A stretch of DNA of 64,000 bases from Trogon surrucura. Lineage: Eukaryota; Chordata; Aves; Trogoniformes; Trogonidae. Both the position numbers and the translations under genes were made by a program. The notes beneath the pieces were generated by a model. That model had not been told where the DNA came from and made no database searches. It worked only from the letters and a program-made list of their open reading frames with translations. This document shows positions 39,831-49,669 of this stretch, piece by piece; position 1 is the stretch's first letter; each line of letters opens with the position of its first letter. Location: positions 7,727,087 to 7,791,086 of the forward strand of contig CM036657.1 of assembly GCA_020746105.1 (NCBI GenBank), in the 5' to 3' direction.

Positions 39831-42026
39831 ATGGGAAGCGCTGCATCAGCGATTGAAAAGGCGACCGTGGAAGCCATTTTACGTGTGGTTCAGAGAGCGG
39901 GGGAATCGCTGGATCGAACCCTGCTGACAAACTTATTGCATTGGGCACGGCACCGTGGTTATTTAAATGACTCAACTGACGTGTTTAAAGATCCTGTGTG
40001 GAAGGAGGTGGGGCAAGATATATGGGAAGCAGTACAGACAGGGAATAAGGAAGCAAAAGCGATAGCCCTGACATATCGCCAGTTACGATTACTGATAGAA
40101 TGCATGGGAGCAGATGCTGAGGTAGAAGTTGCTGCTAACACACTGTATACAGCTGCTGCTGAGAAATTGGCTACTCCGTCTTCAGATTCCTCAGTAAATA
40201 ACTCACAAGATACACCTCTCCCGGTCGCAGCACCGGCACACCGAGGTCCTTATGATGATCTCATCCCACCATGGGAGCCACCCGAACCCACTCTGCCCCC
40301 ACCTCCCTCAGCTCCCCCTGGGGCCATTGACCCGGCGACAGTGCCGTTACCTGAAGATATGGAAGTCGATGAATCCCTAGAAATGTTGATTCAGAAACAG
40401 ACAGACGTTATGACCAAACTGTTAGAAGAAATGCAGCGATTGGATAAAGGGGCACAGTCTAACATAATTCGAGAAAAATACCGTAAAGCTCATCAAGCTA
40501 TAGTAGATGGACTCAAAAATTTTGAAAAGCAATTTGATAAGGCTGAATCTTCTGGTCCTCGACGTAATCGGCGTGTTTGGGTGATTAACATGTTAAAAAA
40601 CGAGGAATGGGACTATGAGTCAGCTAATCACTATTTAGAATCGAACGGAGAACCCCGACTAACAGAAACTGAGATAAGTGACATTCAGGCATATCTTAAG
40701 CGTAATCCACCTAAAAAAGGGGGGTTATATCATACTTTATCAAAATCAGATGGTAATGATGGTATATCTAGTATGTTACAAAAGTGGTGGAAAGGAGGCG
40801 GTGAGGGCGGGTCGCGTAAACTGCCGACAGAGGAGGAAATTCCCAAAGACCCTTCCTTTGATATGTCTAAACAGTGGAGAGGTGTTATTACCAACGCGGA
40901 ATTAACAGGGGATTTTCAGTTACTCGCTGCTCCTGTTATTCGAGATGCCCAAGGTGGTGGCAATTGGCACCCACTAGATTGGAATCTGATTTCACGTTTA
41001 CAGAAGGCGGTTTTAGACTACGGTATTGATAATCGTCTAGTTAAACGACAAATAGAGACTATTGTTAAACATCAGGAGTTAGTTCCCTCTGATATCAAGT
41101 CTATTTTTGAACTCATCTTGGGTCCTACAAGCTATATGCTATTTTTGCAGAAGTGGCAAGAATGTCTGGAGGCGGCACAGTTAGACAATTTGGGATTGCC
41201 TCCTGATGATCCTTTACGCTATACTAATCTGGACCAGCTCATGGGGCAAGGTCGTTTTATAGACCCACAACGCCAAGCAGCTTTGAACCCTCGCATTTTA
41301 GGTCAAAGTAAAGCTGCTGCGCTAGAAGCTTTCGCTGCACTTCCTCAAGTAGGGAAACCGCGACAACCGTACTTACAAATCCGACAAGGAGAGGATGAAG
41401 CCTTTTTGTCTTTTGTTGACAAAGTAAAGGAAGGAGTAGAGGCTGCCCCTGATATTCTCTATAATATGAAAGACACATTAGTTAAAGAAATAACCATTCA
41501 GAATGCTAACGCGACTTGTAGACACCTCATTGCAAGCCTCCCTTCTGGTTCATCTCTTACACAAATTATCGAACGTTGCTCTCGCGCTCCTATGGAAACA
41601 GAAAAGGAAAAAGCTGCAATACATGCTACTGCTCTAGCTGCCGCCCTAACAAAGAGTCAAAAATCTAATACTGATGCTTGTTATAATTGTGGCCACACAG
41701 GTCATTTTCGAAAACATTGTCCACTACGTAATCAAAAACATTCTCCTTCTAATCCTACTACCACTACTACTTTTGTTGGTTCTTGTCACCGCTGTGATAA
41801 ATTTGGTCATCGGGCCAATGAGTGTCGATCTAAATTTAAAAAAGACGGAACTCCTTTGTCGGGAAACGGGAAGGGCCGCATGGGGGGCGCGGCGACTCTT
41901 CCCCACCAAAACCCCTCACAAGTCATCCAACCGCCCAGGAATCCAAACTGGACCCCCTCGGCAATAGAGGCTGCCTCTCCACAATGTGTGCAGCCACCAA
42001 AGGAAGCGCCGGAATCGATCTGGTAA
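39831..42026 (+). CDS. gag: ERV-D Gag polyprotein, intact
   Basis: 731 codons from ATG 39831; MGSAAS gives a myristoylation signal for membrane targeting. Matrix covers roughly residues 1-110. A proline-rich linker holds PSAP near residue 160, the ESCRT-recruiting late motif. A p12/p10-like region follows with charged segments. Capsid starts near residue 340 (FDMSKQWRGVITNAEL) and has the major homology region IRQGEDEAFLSFVDKVKEG near 520. Nucleocapsid has two knuckles, CYNCGHTGHFRKHC and CHRCDKFGHRANEC. The 3' end overlaps pro, reached by a -1 shift at 41861. No stop or frameshift interrupts it. Family placement is beta-like by its two knuckles and dUTPase-bearing pro. Confidence 0.95.
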   Translation: MGSAASAIEKATVEAILRVVQRAGESLDRTLLTNLLHWARHRGYLNDSTDVFKDPVWKEVGQDIWEAVQTGNKEAKAIALTYRQLRLLIECMGADAEVEVAANTLYTAAAEKLATPSSDSSVNNSQDTPLPVAAPAHRGPYDDLIPPWEPPEPTLPPPPSAPPGAIDPATVPLPEDMEVDESLEMLIQKQTDVMTKLLEEMQRLDKGAQSNIIREKYRKAHQAIVDGLKNFEKQFDKAESSGPRRNRRVWVINMLKNEEWDYESANHYLESNGEPRLTETEISDIQAYLKRNPPKKGGLYHTLSKSDGNDGISSMLQKWWKGGGEGGSRKLPTEEEIPKDPSFDMSKQWRGVITNAELTGDFQLLAAPVIRDAQGGGNWHPLDWNLISRLQKAVLDYGIDNRLVKRQIETIVKHQELVPSDIKSIFELILGPTSYMLFLQKWQECLEAAQLDNLGLPPDDPLRYTNLDQLMGQGRFIDPQRQAALNPRILGQSKAAALEAFAALPQVGKPRQPYLQIRQGEDEAFLSFVDKVKEGVEAAPDILYNMKDTLVKEITIQNANATCRHLIASLPSGSSLTQIIERCSRAPMETEKEKAAIHATALAAALTKSQKSNTDACYNCGHTGHFRKHCPLRNQKHSPSNPTTTTTFVGSCHRCDKFGHRANECRSKFKKDGTPLSGNGKGRMGGAATLPHQNPSQVIQPPRNPNWTPSAIEAASPQCVQPPKEAPESIW
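41861..41867 (+). promoter_or_regulatory. Gag-Pro -1 frameshift site GGGAAAC
   Basis: G GGA AAC stands in the gag frame exactly as the X XXY YYZ rule needs, and the -1 frame is open from here to the end of protease. The heptamer is known from gag-pro junctions of simian betaretroviruses. GC-rich sequence follows that could form the stimulating structure. Confidence 0.85.
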
Positions 42027-42709
42027 CAGCCGAGTCTATTACGGTATCTGATGATTCCGTACATCTAATAAATTCTACTAGTTCTGGTCCACTTGGGAAT
42101 GGGTTGGCAGCACTATTGCTTGGAAGATCCTCTGCAACAAAGCAAGGTATATTCGTACAACCAGGTGTTATTGATGCAGACCATGTGGGAGTTATTAAAA
42201 TTATGGTTAGAGTGTTTTTACCACCTTTGTTTATTCCAAAAAGGAGTGTTATTGCTCAACTTATACCTTTCTATCCTCAAGTACCACAAGAATCCCGCTC
42301 AAATGATATACGACAAGGAGGTTTTGGAAGTACGGGTCCTCTAACGGCTTTTGCTGAACTCTTGTCATCTAACAAACCCCTGAGAAAGGTAACCATTACC
42401 CTACAATCAAATTGTGGTGAAAATAACTCTTCTTTTCAGGCAGAAATGATGTTAGATACTGGTTCAGACATTATCATAATTCCTATGTCAGCGTGGCCCG
42501 CTTCTTGGCCTACAACAATATTACAAGAAAAGATCCTCGGAATCGCTGGTTGTGGTTCCACATCTCAAAGCAAGAATTTTGTATCCATTACAGATAGCGA
42601 GAAAAATCAAGCGTTTGTTAAACCTTATGTCATGAACACCCCCCTGTGGATCATCGGTCGCGATGTGTTAAGTCAGTGGAATGTCGTCCTTACCAGCCAC
42701 CATTTTTAG
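41868..42709 (+). CDS. pro: ERV-D dUTPase-protease, intact
   Basis: Expressed as Gag-Pro through the GGGAAAC shift; the recognisable protein starts near 41984. All five dUTPase motifs are present: GSAGIDLVTA, LLGRSS, GVIDADHVGVI, RSVIAQL and GFGSTG. Retropepsin follows with catalytic LDTGSDIIII (about 42451-42480) and GRDVLSQW. It would cut Gag and Pol after budding, while dUTPase keeps dUTP low during reverse transcription. Stop TAG at 42707-42709, with pol in the next -1 frame. No break seen. Confidence 0.93.
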
Positions 42710-45700
42710 TGATGGCCGCTGAGCAAAAGGATGCTCGACCCACAATTAAGCTGTCCTGAATTACGGAAGAGCCTGTGCGGGTTGCTCAGTGGCCCATCCC
42801 AGCAGAAAAATTAGAGCATCTACATGAATTAGTAAATGAACAATTACAATTGGGACATTTAAAAATATCTCACAGCCCCTGGAATACCCCTGTTTTTGTA
42901 ATTCAAAAAAAGTCTGGAAAGTGGCGTTTATTGCATGATTTAAGAGCAGTTAATGAACAAATGCTGCCATTTGGGGCCCTTCAACCGGGTATTCCGTCAC
43001 CTGCTGGACTCCCAAAAGAGTATCATCTCTTTGTAATTGATATTAAAGATTGTTTCTTTAGTATTCCTTTACATCCAGAGGATACTAAGCGGTTTGCCTT
43101 CAGTTTACCATCTATAAACAGTAACGCCCCAGAGGAAGTCAGGGCAGTGGAGGAGTATGCTTTAGTCGATGAGGACTGGGTTAGGGACCAATTAAGCAAT
43201 CTGGACATCCATAAATCCATGGGTCCAGACGGGATGCATCCATGGGTGCTGAGGGAGCTGGCTGATGTCATTGCTAGACCACTCTCCATCATCTTTGCCA
43301 AGTCTTGGGAGACGGGAGAGGTGCCTGAGGACTGGAGGGAAGCAAATGTCACTCCAGTCTTCAAAAAGGGCAAGAAGGAGGACCCGGGAAACTATAGACC
43401 GGTCAGCCTCACCTCCATCCCTGGGAAAGTGATGGAACGACTTATCCTTGGTGCCATCTCAAGGCATATCAGGGATAAGAGGGTCATTAGAGACAGTCAA
43501 CATGGCTTCACCAAAGGGAAGTCGTGCTTGACTAACCTCATAGCCTTTTATGAGGATATAACAAGGTGGATAGATGATGGCCGAGTGGTGGATGTGGTCT
43601 ACCTTGACTTCAGTAAAGCATTTGACACAGTCTCCCACAGCATCCTTGCTGCTAAACTGCAGAAGTGTGGTCTAGACTCTCGGGTAGTGAGGTGGACTGC
43701 GAACTGGCTGAGGGGAAGAAGCCAAAGAGTTTTGGTCAATGGGGCAGAGTCTGGTTGGAGGCCTGTATCCAGTGGAGTGCCTCAAGGGTCGGTACTGGGA
43801 CCAGTATTATTCAATATATTCATCGATGACTTGGATGAGGGACTAGAGAGTACTATCAGCAAGTTTGCTGATGACACCAAGCTGGGAGGAGTGGCTGACA
43901 CACCAGAAGGCTGTGCTGCCATCCAGCGAGACCTGGACAGGCTGGAGCGTTGGGCGGGGAAAAATTTAATGAAATATAACAAGGGTAAATGTAGGGTCTT
44001 GCATCTGGGTAGGAACAACCCCAGGTTCCAGTATAAGTTGGGGAATGACTTATTAGAGAGTAGTGTAGGGGAAAGGGACCTGGGAGTCTTGGTGGACAGC
44101 AGGATGACCATGAGCCAGCAGTGTGCCCTTGTGGCCAGGAAGGCCAATGGCATCCTGGGGTGTATTAGAAGGGGGGTGGTTAGTAGGTCGAGAGAGGTTC
44201 TCCTTCCCCTCTACTCTGCCCTGGTGAGACCCCATCTGGAATACTGTGTCCAGTTCTGGGCCCCTCAGTTCAAGAAAGACAGGGAACTGCTGGAGAGAGT
44301 CCAGCACAGGGCAACTAGGATGATGGAGTGGAGCATCTCCCTTATGAGAAAAGACTGAAGGAGCTGGGGCTCTTTAGTTTGGAGAAGAGGAGGCTGAGGG
44401 GTGACCTCATTAATGTTTACAAATATATCAAGGGTGAGTGTCACGAGGATGGAGCCAGGCTCTTCTCGGTGACAACCACTGATAGGACAAGGGGTAATGG
44501 GCTGAAACTGGAACATAAGAGGTTCCGCTTAAACTCGAGAAGAAACTTCTTCTCAGTGAGGGTGACGGAGCCCTGGAACAGGCTGCCCAGAGAGGTTGTG
44601 GAGTCTCCTTCTCTGGAGACATTCAAGACCTGCCTGGACACGTTCCTGTGTGGCATTATCTAGGCATTCCTGCTCTTGCAGGGGGATTGGACTTGATGAT
44701 CTTTCGAGGTCCCTTCCAATCCCTAACATTCTATGATTCTATGATTCTATGAAATGATATGAATGGGTCGTTCTCCCACAAGGTATGCGTAACAGTCCTA
44801 CTATTTGTCAATGGTTTGTGGATCAAGCATTGCATCAGTGAAGGGAAAATAATCCTAATCTTCTCACATATCACTACATGGACGACATTCTAGTGGCAAG
44901 CAAACAACCTTTGTCTATTGACAAGGAGAAGGAATTGTTGTCCAATCTTGAACAGTGGGGGTTACGCGTTGCAGAAGAAAAAATCCAACGAACTGAACCT
45001 TGGTTATACCTAGGTTTCGAAGTTACCAAAAATCGATTTAAACCTCAAAAGTTAACAATGCATACAGTAATTCAAAATGTGAATGATGTACAAAAACTGT
45101 TAGGTGACATTCAATATGTTCGTGCATGCGCCGGTATCACTAATTCAGATTTAAACCCTCTTCGCTCTTTGTTAGAAGGTTCCGCAAATATTACTGACCA
45201 GCGTACGCTTACCGAGGAAGGTAAGACAGCACTTGATATAATCTCTCGAAAAATAAATAACATTTGTGTGTATCGATTTGATCCACAACTCATCATTGGC
45301 ATTTACGTTTTTAATTTAAAAGCAGAGCAAGTGGCCCTTATCGGCCAGACCACTTCTGATGGCAAACAGTTTTTTCCTTTGGAATGGGTTTTTACTAAAA
45401 GTGTACCTACTGTCTCTGTTCTTCGATGCATTGATAATTTGGGTGAACTTATTCTAAAAGCTAAGCAGCGTGTTCGACAAGTTTTCGGTACTGAACCTAC
45501 TACTGTGACACTTCCATTTAAAATGTCTCTTCTTATAGAAGAATGGCAATTGACTTCTGTTATTTTTGCTACTGCTGTGTTAGGTTTAACTATTGATAAC
45601 CATTATCCACAAAGCCCAATATTTTCTGTGAATCTTCCTTTCCGGAGTGCCAGTGTTCGTTCAGATTCCCCGCTCAAGGACTGTCCTACTGTATTTACTG

Positions 45701-47031
45701 ATGCCAGTGGTAAAACCTCAAAATATGTTTTTTCTGTGAAAGTCGAGGGAAAATGGCAGTCTACTGTGTATACTGCACTTGGAATGTCTGTACAAATTTT
45801 AGAATTGAAAGCAGTTGTACTTGCATTTGAACATTTTAACTCTACACCGTTTAATCTTGTTTCAGATTCTCTTTATGTTAGCTCTATTCTTGAAAGAATT
45901 ACTGATGCGCTACTGGGTAAGTTTGCCAACCCTCTTATTGAAAAAGAAATACTTTACTTGTTAAATTTAGTTAATAGCCGTCATTGTCCTTTTTTCTCTA
46001 CTCACATTCGTAGTCATACCCAATTACCTGGATTTCTCAGTACAGGTAATTCTGTGATTGATCAGGCTGTATCAGCCCCAGTAGTAGGGCTGACTCCTTT
46101 TACCCAAGCTGAACTTTCGCATCAGTTTTTTCATCAATCAGCACGCAGTTTACAAAAGGAATTTGATATTCCTCGTCATATGGCCCGTGGCATTATCGCT
46201 ATGTGTCCAGACTGTTCCAAATTACCTCCTTTACAACAGACTGGTACCAACCCTCGTGGATTGGAGGCTGGTAAATTATTTCAATCTGACGTTACAATTT
46301 ATCCTGCTTTTGGTCGGTGGCGTTTTGTTCATGTTACTATTGATTCCTAGAGTAAACTTGTGTGGGCCTCCGCAATGACAAATAGCAAAGGCCGCACGAC
46401 ATGTCGCCGTTGGCTGGAAGCATTTGCCGTTTTAGGCAAGCCCGATATCCTCAAAACGGATAATGGTACCAATTAAATTGGCCGAGTAGCTCAGTCTTTT
46501 TTATCTGCCTGGGGCGTTCAACACCAATTAGGTGTCCCTTATAACAGCACTGGACAAGCCATTGTCGAACGAAAACATCAAGACCTTAAACGCTTATTCC
46601 GAGCGTTACGAAAAGAGGGGGAACATACCCTCACACCTCAGGAAATCGTTATGAAAGCGGTATACGTTCACAATTGGAAGATGTACATCGACGTGGTAGA
46701 TACTAAACAACAACTGACGCCCATTCAACTTCATCATCAAAGGAAAGGACCCTTATTAACACACGATGTTTCTGTACAAATTTGGGACCCCGCTACACAA
46801 AACTGGTTTGGACCGGTGAGATTATTAACTTGGGGGTGGGGTTATACTTGTGTTTTTCTAGGTGACAAATCATCGTGGATACCCGCGAAGTGGGTGAAAC
46901 CGTGGATAGCGAAACATACTGGAGGACATAGCAGCCCAATTCAGGACGAGGTGGCGCAGGGAACTGCGTCTACGGCCTCTTCGCTCGATACTGGAACGAG
47001 AACTACGGACATTATTACCACTGGTACCTGA
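42706..47031 (+). pseudogene. pol: ERV-D pol, four stops and a CR1 insertion
   Basis: Third frame, again -1 to pro. A TGA at 42757-42759 ends the first codons. RT runs from [14 protein letters not shown], with motif [14 protein letters not shown], to about 43125, where a CR1 intervenes. It resumes at about 44756 ([16 protein letters not shown]), meets TGA at 44839-44841, then shows YHYMDDILVA. RNase H has FTDASGKT, ELKAV and SDSLYV. Integrase has the H-X3-H and C-X2-C zinc site, then D of QSDVT, D of KTDNG and E of IVERKH, so the DDE triad is retained. Stops at 46348-46350 (TAG) and 46474-46476 (TAA) fall in the core. The C-terminal domain has IWDPATQNWFGPVRL. The frame ends at 47031. Confidence 0.94.
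43126..44755 (+). mobile_element. CR1 LINE inserted in ERV-D pol
   Basis: Plus-strand CR1 starting in the linker before RT ([16 protein letters not shown]). It has [22 protein letters not shown] and FADDTK, and a frameshift near 44320 (a 4-base loss around GATGATGGAGTGG relative to sister copies). The 3' end has three ATTCTATG units. By chance its frame continues the ERV pol frame from 42775 to 44358. The insertion must post-date the young ERV-D provirus. Confidence 0.94.
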
Positions 47032-47377
47032 TCCTGTAGCGTTTCGGAGAGAAGTTGAGAAGCTTACAATTACTAAAGTGTGTGGACTACACTGGCCACC
47101 TTGTGGCTGCACAGTGTGGCTCCAAGGACATTTTCACTGTGGAGGGTGTGGGAAACTGTTTTTCTTAAATAATAGTAGACAATGTTTTTTAGGTTGTTTA
47201 ATTTGTAGGAATAGGTTTGTCCCTGTTATACTTAATGAACTCCGTGTTTAGTTAAACTATCCAGAGTTGTCTTTAACTGAAACTGAACTATTGTTTGAAT
47301 CACGAGAAGGAATTAGCCTTGTTATGGACACAAATCAATTCTATTATGAACCAACTAATTACTGTCAAACATACTGA
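46910..47377 (+). pseudogene. Cysteine-rich frame between pol and env, function unknown
   Basis: Open from 46910 to a TAG at 47249-47251 (113 codons), then open again in the same frame to TGA 47375-47377. It overlaps the end of pol in another frame. There is no ATG near its start, so splicing would be needed. The early part is arginine-dense (TRWRRELRLRPLR). The middle has eight cysteines in about 42 residues, including PPCGC, HCGGC and CLIC, spaced like a zinc-binding fold. Past the TAG the codons are acidic (LTETELLFESREG). It is not like any Gag, Pol or Env domain that I recognise. It could be an accessory regulator or a degenerate env leader; env has its own ATG and signal peptide further on. 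Confidence 0.5.
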
Positions 47378-47418
47378 TATTGTACAGTCTTATTATCTGA
47401 AGAATTGCAAAATTCATA

Positions 47419-48658
47419 ATGATCCGCCTGATGTTACTCACCTGTTTATGGATTAATTGGACATTAGCAGACTTCCCTATGACGAATTTTTGGGTACGAT
47501 GGGCAAATCAGACTGGCAATGATGCCTTTTGCTTACATTTAACATCAGCAACTGATCCCTTTAAGACATGTTTAATTGGAACACCTGTGTCCCCTTTTCA
47601 ATTGGGTGACTGTAGAAAAGCAAGTAATAGCAGCCACTGTCTTGCCATGATTGTTAAGAATTTATCAGTGCCACTTCTTTGGGATCCCCAAGAGCTGAAT
47701 TTACTAGACAGTCAAAAACCAAATGGGTCTGGGTGTATTTACTTTGGTTCCTGGAATTTGTCACTATCTCCAAAACAAAATTGGCTGACTCCCCATAAAA
47801 ATTTTAATCATTCTGAGTATTGTGGATCCCGCCCTTATGGCTGGGGACCTGGACATTTATATTTAAACATCTCCTTTCCTCTTTCGTTACCGTCCCACAT
47901 TTACTTGATCTGTGGCGACCGTGCTTGGCAAGGAATTCCTAGCTTTGCTCACGGTGGTCCTTGTTACCTTGGTCATTTAGCCTTACTTGCTCCATCTAAA
48001 GAATTTTTAGTAACCTTGAATCACACCCGAACTAAAAGAAGTGTTTCTCTATTGCCTCCCGACTGTAATGACGATGTAGAGCTATGGGGTCCCACAGCCA
48101 AGGTGTTTGCTTCCTTAATTCCTGGCATTGGCACTTCTCATGCTTTACAACAAATTCAAAGACTGGCATGTTGGACCGTAAAACAAGCTAATGTCACTAC
48201 TCAAGTAATATCCCAACTAGCCCAAGATATGAATAGTCTGCATCAAGCGGTCCTTCAAAATCGTGCTGCCATTGATTTTTTTATTACTAGCTCAAGGTAA
48301 AGGTTGTGAGGAAGTTCAAGGGATGTGCTGTTTTAACCTGTCGGATCATAGTGACTCGATTCACAAACAACTATATTGGCTTCAACAACATACACAAAAA
48401 ATTACTGTAGGCCATAATCCTTTTGATGACTGGCTTTTGTCTTTTGGAATTTCTGCCTGGCTTAAAGATGGAATTAAGATGGTTATAATTATTATTGTTA
48501 TCGTATTGATTGTAATTTGTATGGGACCTTGCATCATCCAGTGCTTCTCTGCTCAGATCAAAAGGCTAGCTGATGCTGTGTTTGATAAAAGAGGGGGAGA
48601 TGTTGCTGGCCTTGCTGGCGCTATAGCATTGCAGCCTGTGTTTAAGAAAATACCTTAG
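47419..48658 (+). pseudogene. env: ERV-D envelope, alpharetrovirus-like, one frameshift
   Basis: ATG 47419 starts a signal peptide (MIRLMLLTCLWINWTLA). The surface subunit has many N-X-S/T sites and cysteines, and ends at the furin site RTKR (residues about 204-207). The transmembrane subunit has an internal fusion loop bounded by cysteines (CNDDVELW to LACW), as in alpharetroviruses, then a heptad region and LQNRAAIDF. A run of seven Ts (48276-48282) puts the rest out of frame and a stop follows at 48298-48300. The other frame continues with CEEVQGMCC (CX6CC), SDHSDSIHKQL, a membrane span (MVIIIIVIVLIVICM) and a tail reaching 48658, 58 bases inside the 3' LTR. Confidence 0.94.
48588..48600 (+). 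promoter_or_regulatory. ERV-D polypurine tract
   Basis: AAAAGAGGGGGAGA lies directly before the 3' LTR and inside the env tail. Confidence 0.88.
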
Positions 48659-49003
48659 ATCCTTTGACCATTAAGGTCAGTCTGCCCTTGGTGTGCTTCC
48701 TTGAAGCAAAAACAAAGTCATAAATCTTTCCGGTTTGTCATTGAGAACAAAGGCACTGGACATCTGGAGATGCAACATCCTGATAGATTAACTATAGGTA
48801 TATTAGATGTAACAGCACCAATCAGTAACTGTTGTAGTAGCTAGAATGTAATAATAACCAATGAGATAACAGAAAATGTAATGTACTGAGAGTTGAAAGA
48901 GTATAAATGCTTGGTAGAAAAGAATAAAGTTGAATCTGTTTGTTCACGCTCATATTGAGTCGTTGCCTGCAGTTCCTGTTTCTCCAGCATGAGGCTCCCC
49001 GCA
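48601..49003 (+). repeat. ERV-D 3' LTR
   Basis: 403 bp, same elements as the 5' LTR: TATA box 48901-48910 and AATAAA 48923-48928. Four differences from the 5' copy. Its first 58 bases also encode the Env C-terminus. Confidence 0.95.
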
Positions 49004-49009
49004 AATAAC

Positions 49010-49264
49010 AGTGATTTTTAAAGTTGCTCTTCTATTTTGTAAACCTCTCAGACACATGGTATCAAGTTTCAACATTGTTGTGTGAACAATGTCAGGCAAG
49101 AATCAAAATTCAGGGCCAAGGGATTGGATCAGCTGTAAAGATCAGGTTTCCTTTTAAGGAAGATATTGAATGCCACCCAAGCAAGTGGACCACCATGGAA
49201 AAAGGCATTAAATACCGGAGAGAACTAGCTGTGAAAGAGGTGATATACAGCAATACACAAAGAG
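49010..49264. other. Unassigned sequence before the Tc1 fragment
   Basis: A weak open frame spans 49024-49278 but has no recognised domain. It may be an internal part of the Tc1 element or another old repeat. I cannot say which. Confidence 0.35.
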
Positions 49265-49665
49265 TTGTCAACTGTTAAAAAAATCTGCCTTTTGGAGTGG
49301 CCAAGTCAGTGCCCAGACCTCAACCCAACAGAGATGCTCTGGAATGACTTGGAGAGAGCCATACACATGAGACGTCCAAAGAATATGACAGAGCTAAAGC
49401 AGTTCTGCCAGGAAGAATGGGCTAAAATCCCTCCTGAAGGATGTGCAGCTCTGACCCACAGCTACAGGGAGCGCCTGGTTGAGGTTATTGCTGCCAAGGG
49501 AGGTCAACCAGTTATTGATTCCAAGGGTTCACTTACTTTATCCAATGGCATTTTGAATGTTGAATGAGCTTGTTCAATAAAGACATGGAGGATCAGACTT
49601 GTTGTTGTATTATTATTTTAGGCACATTCTATTTGTCAATACTCTTGACTTAGATGACGGTTACA
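49265..49665 (+). pseudogene. Tc1-like transposase, C-terminal part, and 3' end
   Basis: About 90 codons match the end of Tc1/mariner transposases: WPSQCPDLNPTEMLWNDL, holding the last acidic residue of the DDE/DD34E triad (E in PTEMLW), then RRPKNMTELKQF and the C-terminal SYRERLVEVIAAKGG. The frame ends at 49565-49567 and an AATAAAG follows. The DNA-binding domains and first two catalytic residues are missing, so it is a 5'-deleted copy. It sits between ERV-D and a CR1. The enzyme would cut and paste the element at TA sites. Confidence 0.88.
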
Positions 49666-49669
49666 TCAT

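Larger units (their letters stand above)
39272..49003 (+). mobile_element. ERV-D: near-complete beta/alpha-like provirus
   Basis: LTRs 39272-39673 and 48601-49003, flanked by AATAGC (39266-39271) and AATAAC (49004-49009), a 6-bp duplication with one change. The LTRs differ by three substitutions and one indel, about 1%. Gene order is gag, dUTPase-protease, pol, a cysteine-rich frame, env. A CR1 of about 1.6 kb lies in pol. The remaining lesions are stops at 42757, 44839, 46348 and 46474, and a frameshift in env at 48276-48282. It is the youngest and most informative element in the window. Confidence 0.96.

Noticed and set aside
41861-41888. GGGGGGC (41882-41888) as an alternative frameshift site
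   Set aside because: It fits the phase rule, but GGGAAAC at 41861 is a proven type and lies upstream in the same phase; runs of G are poor slippery codons.
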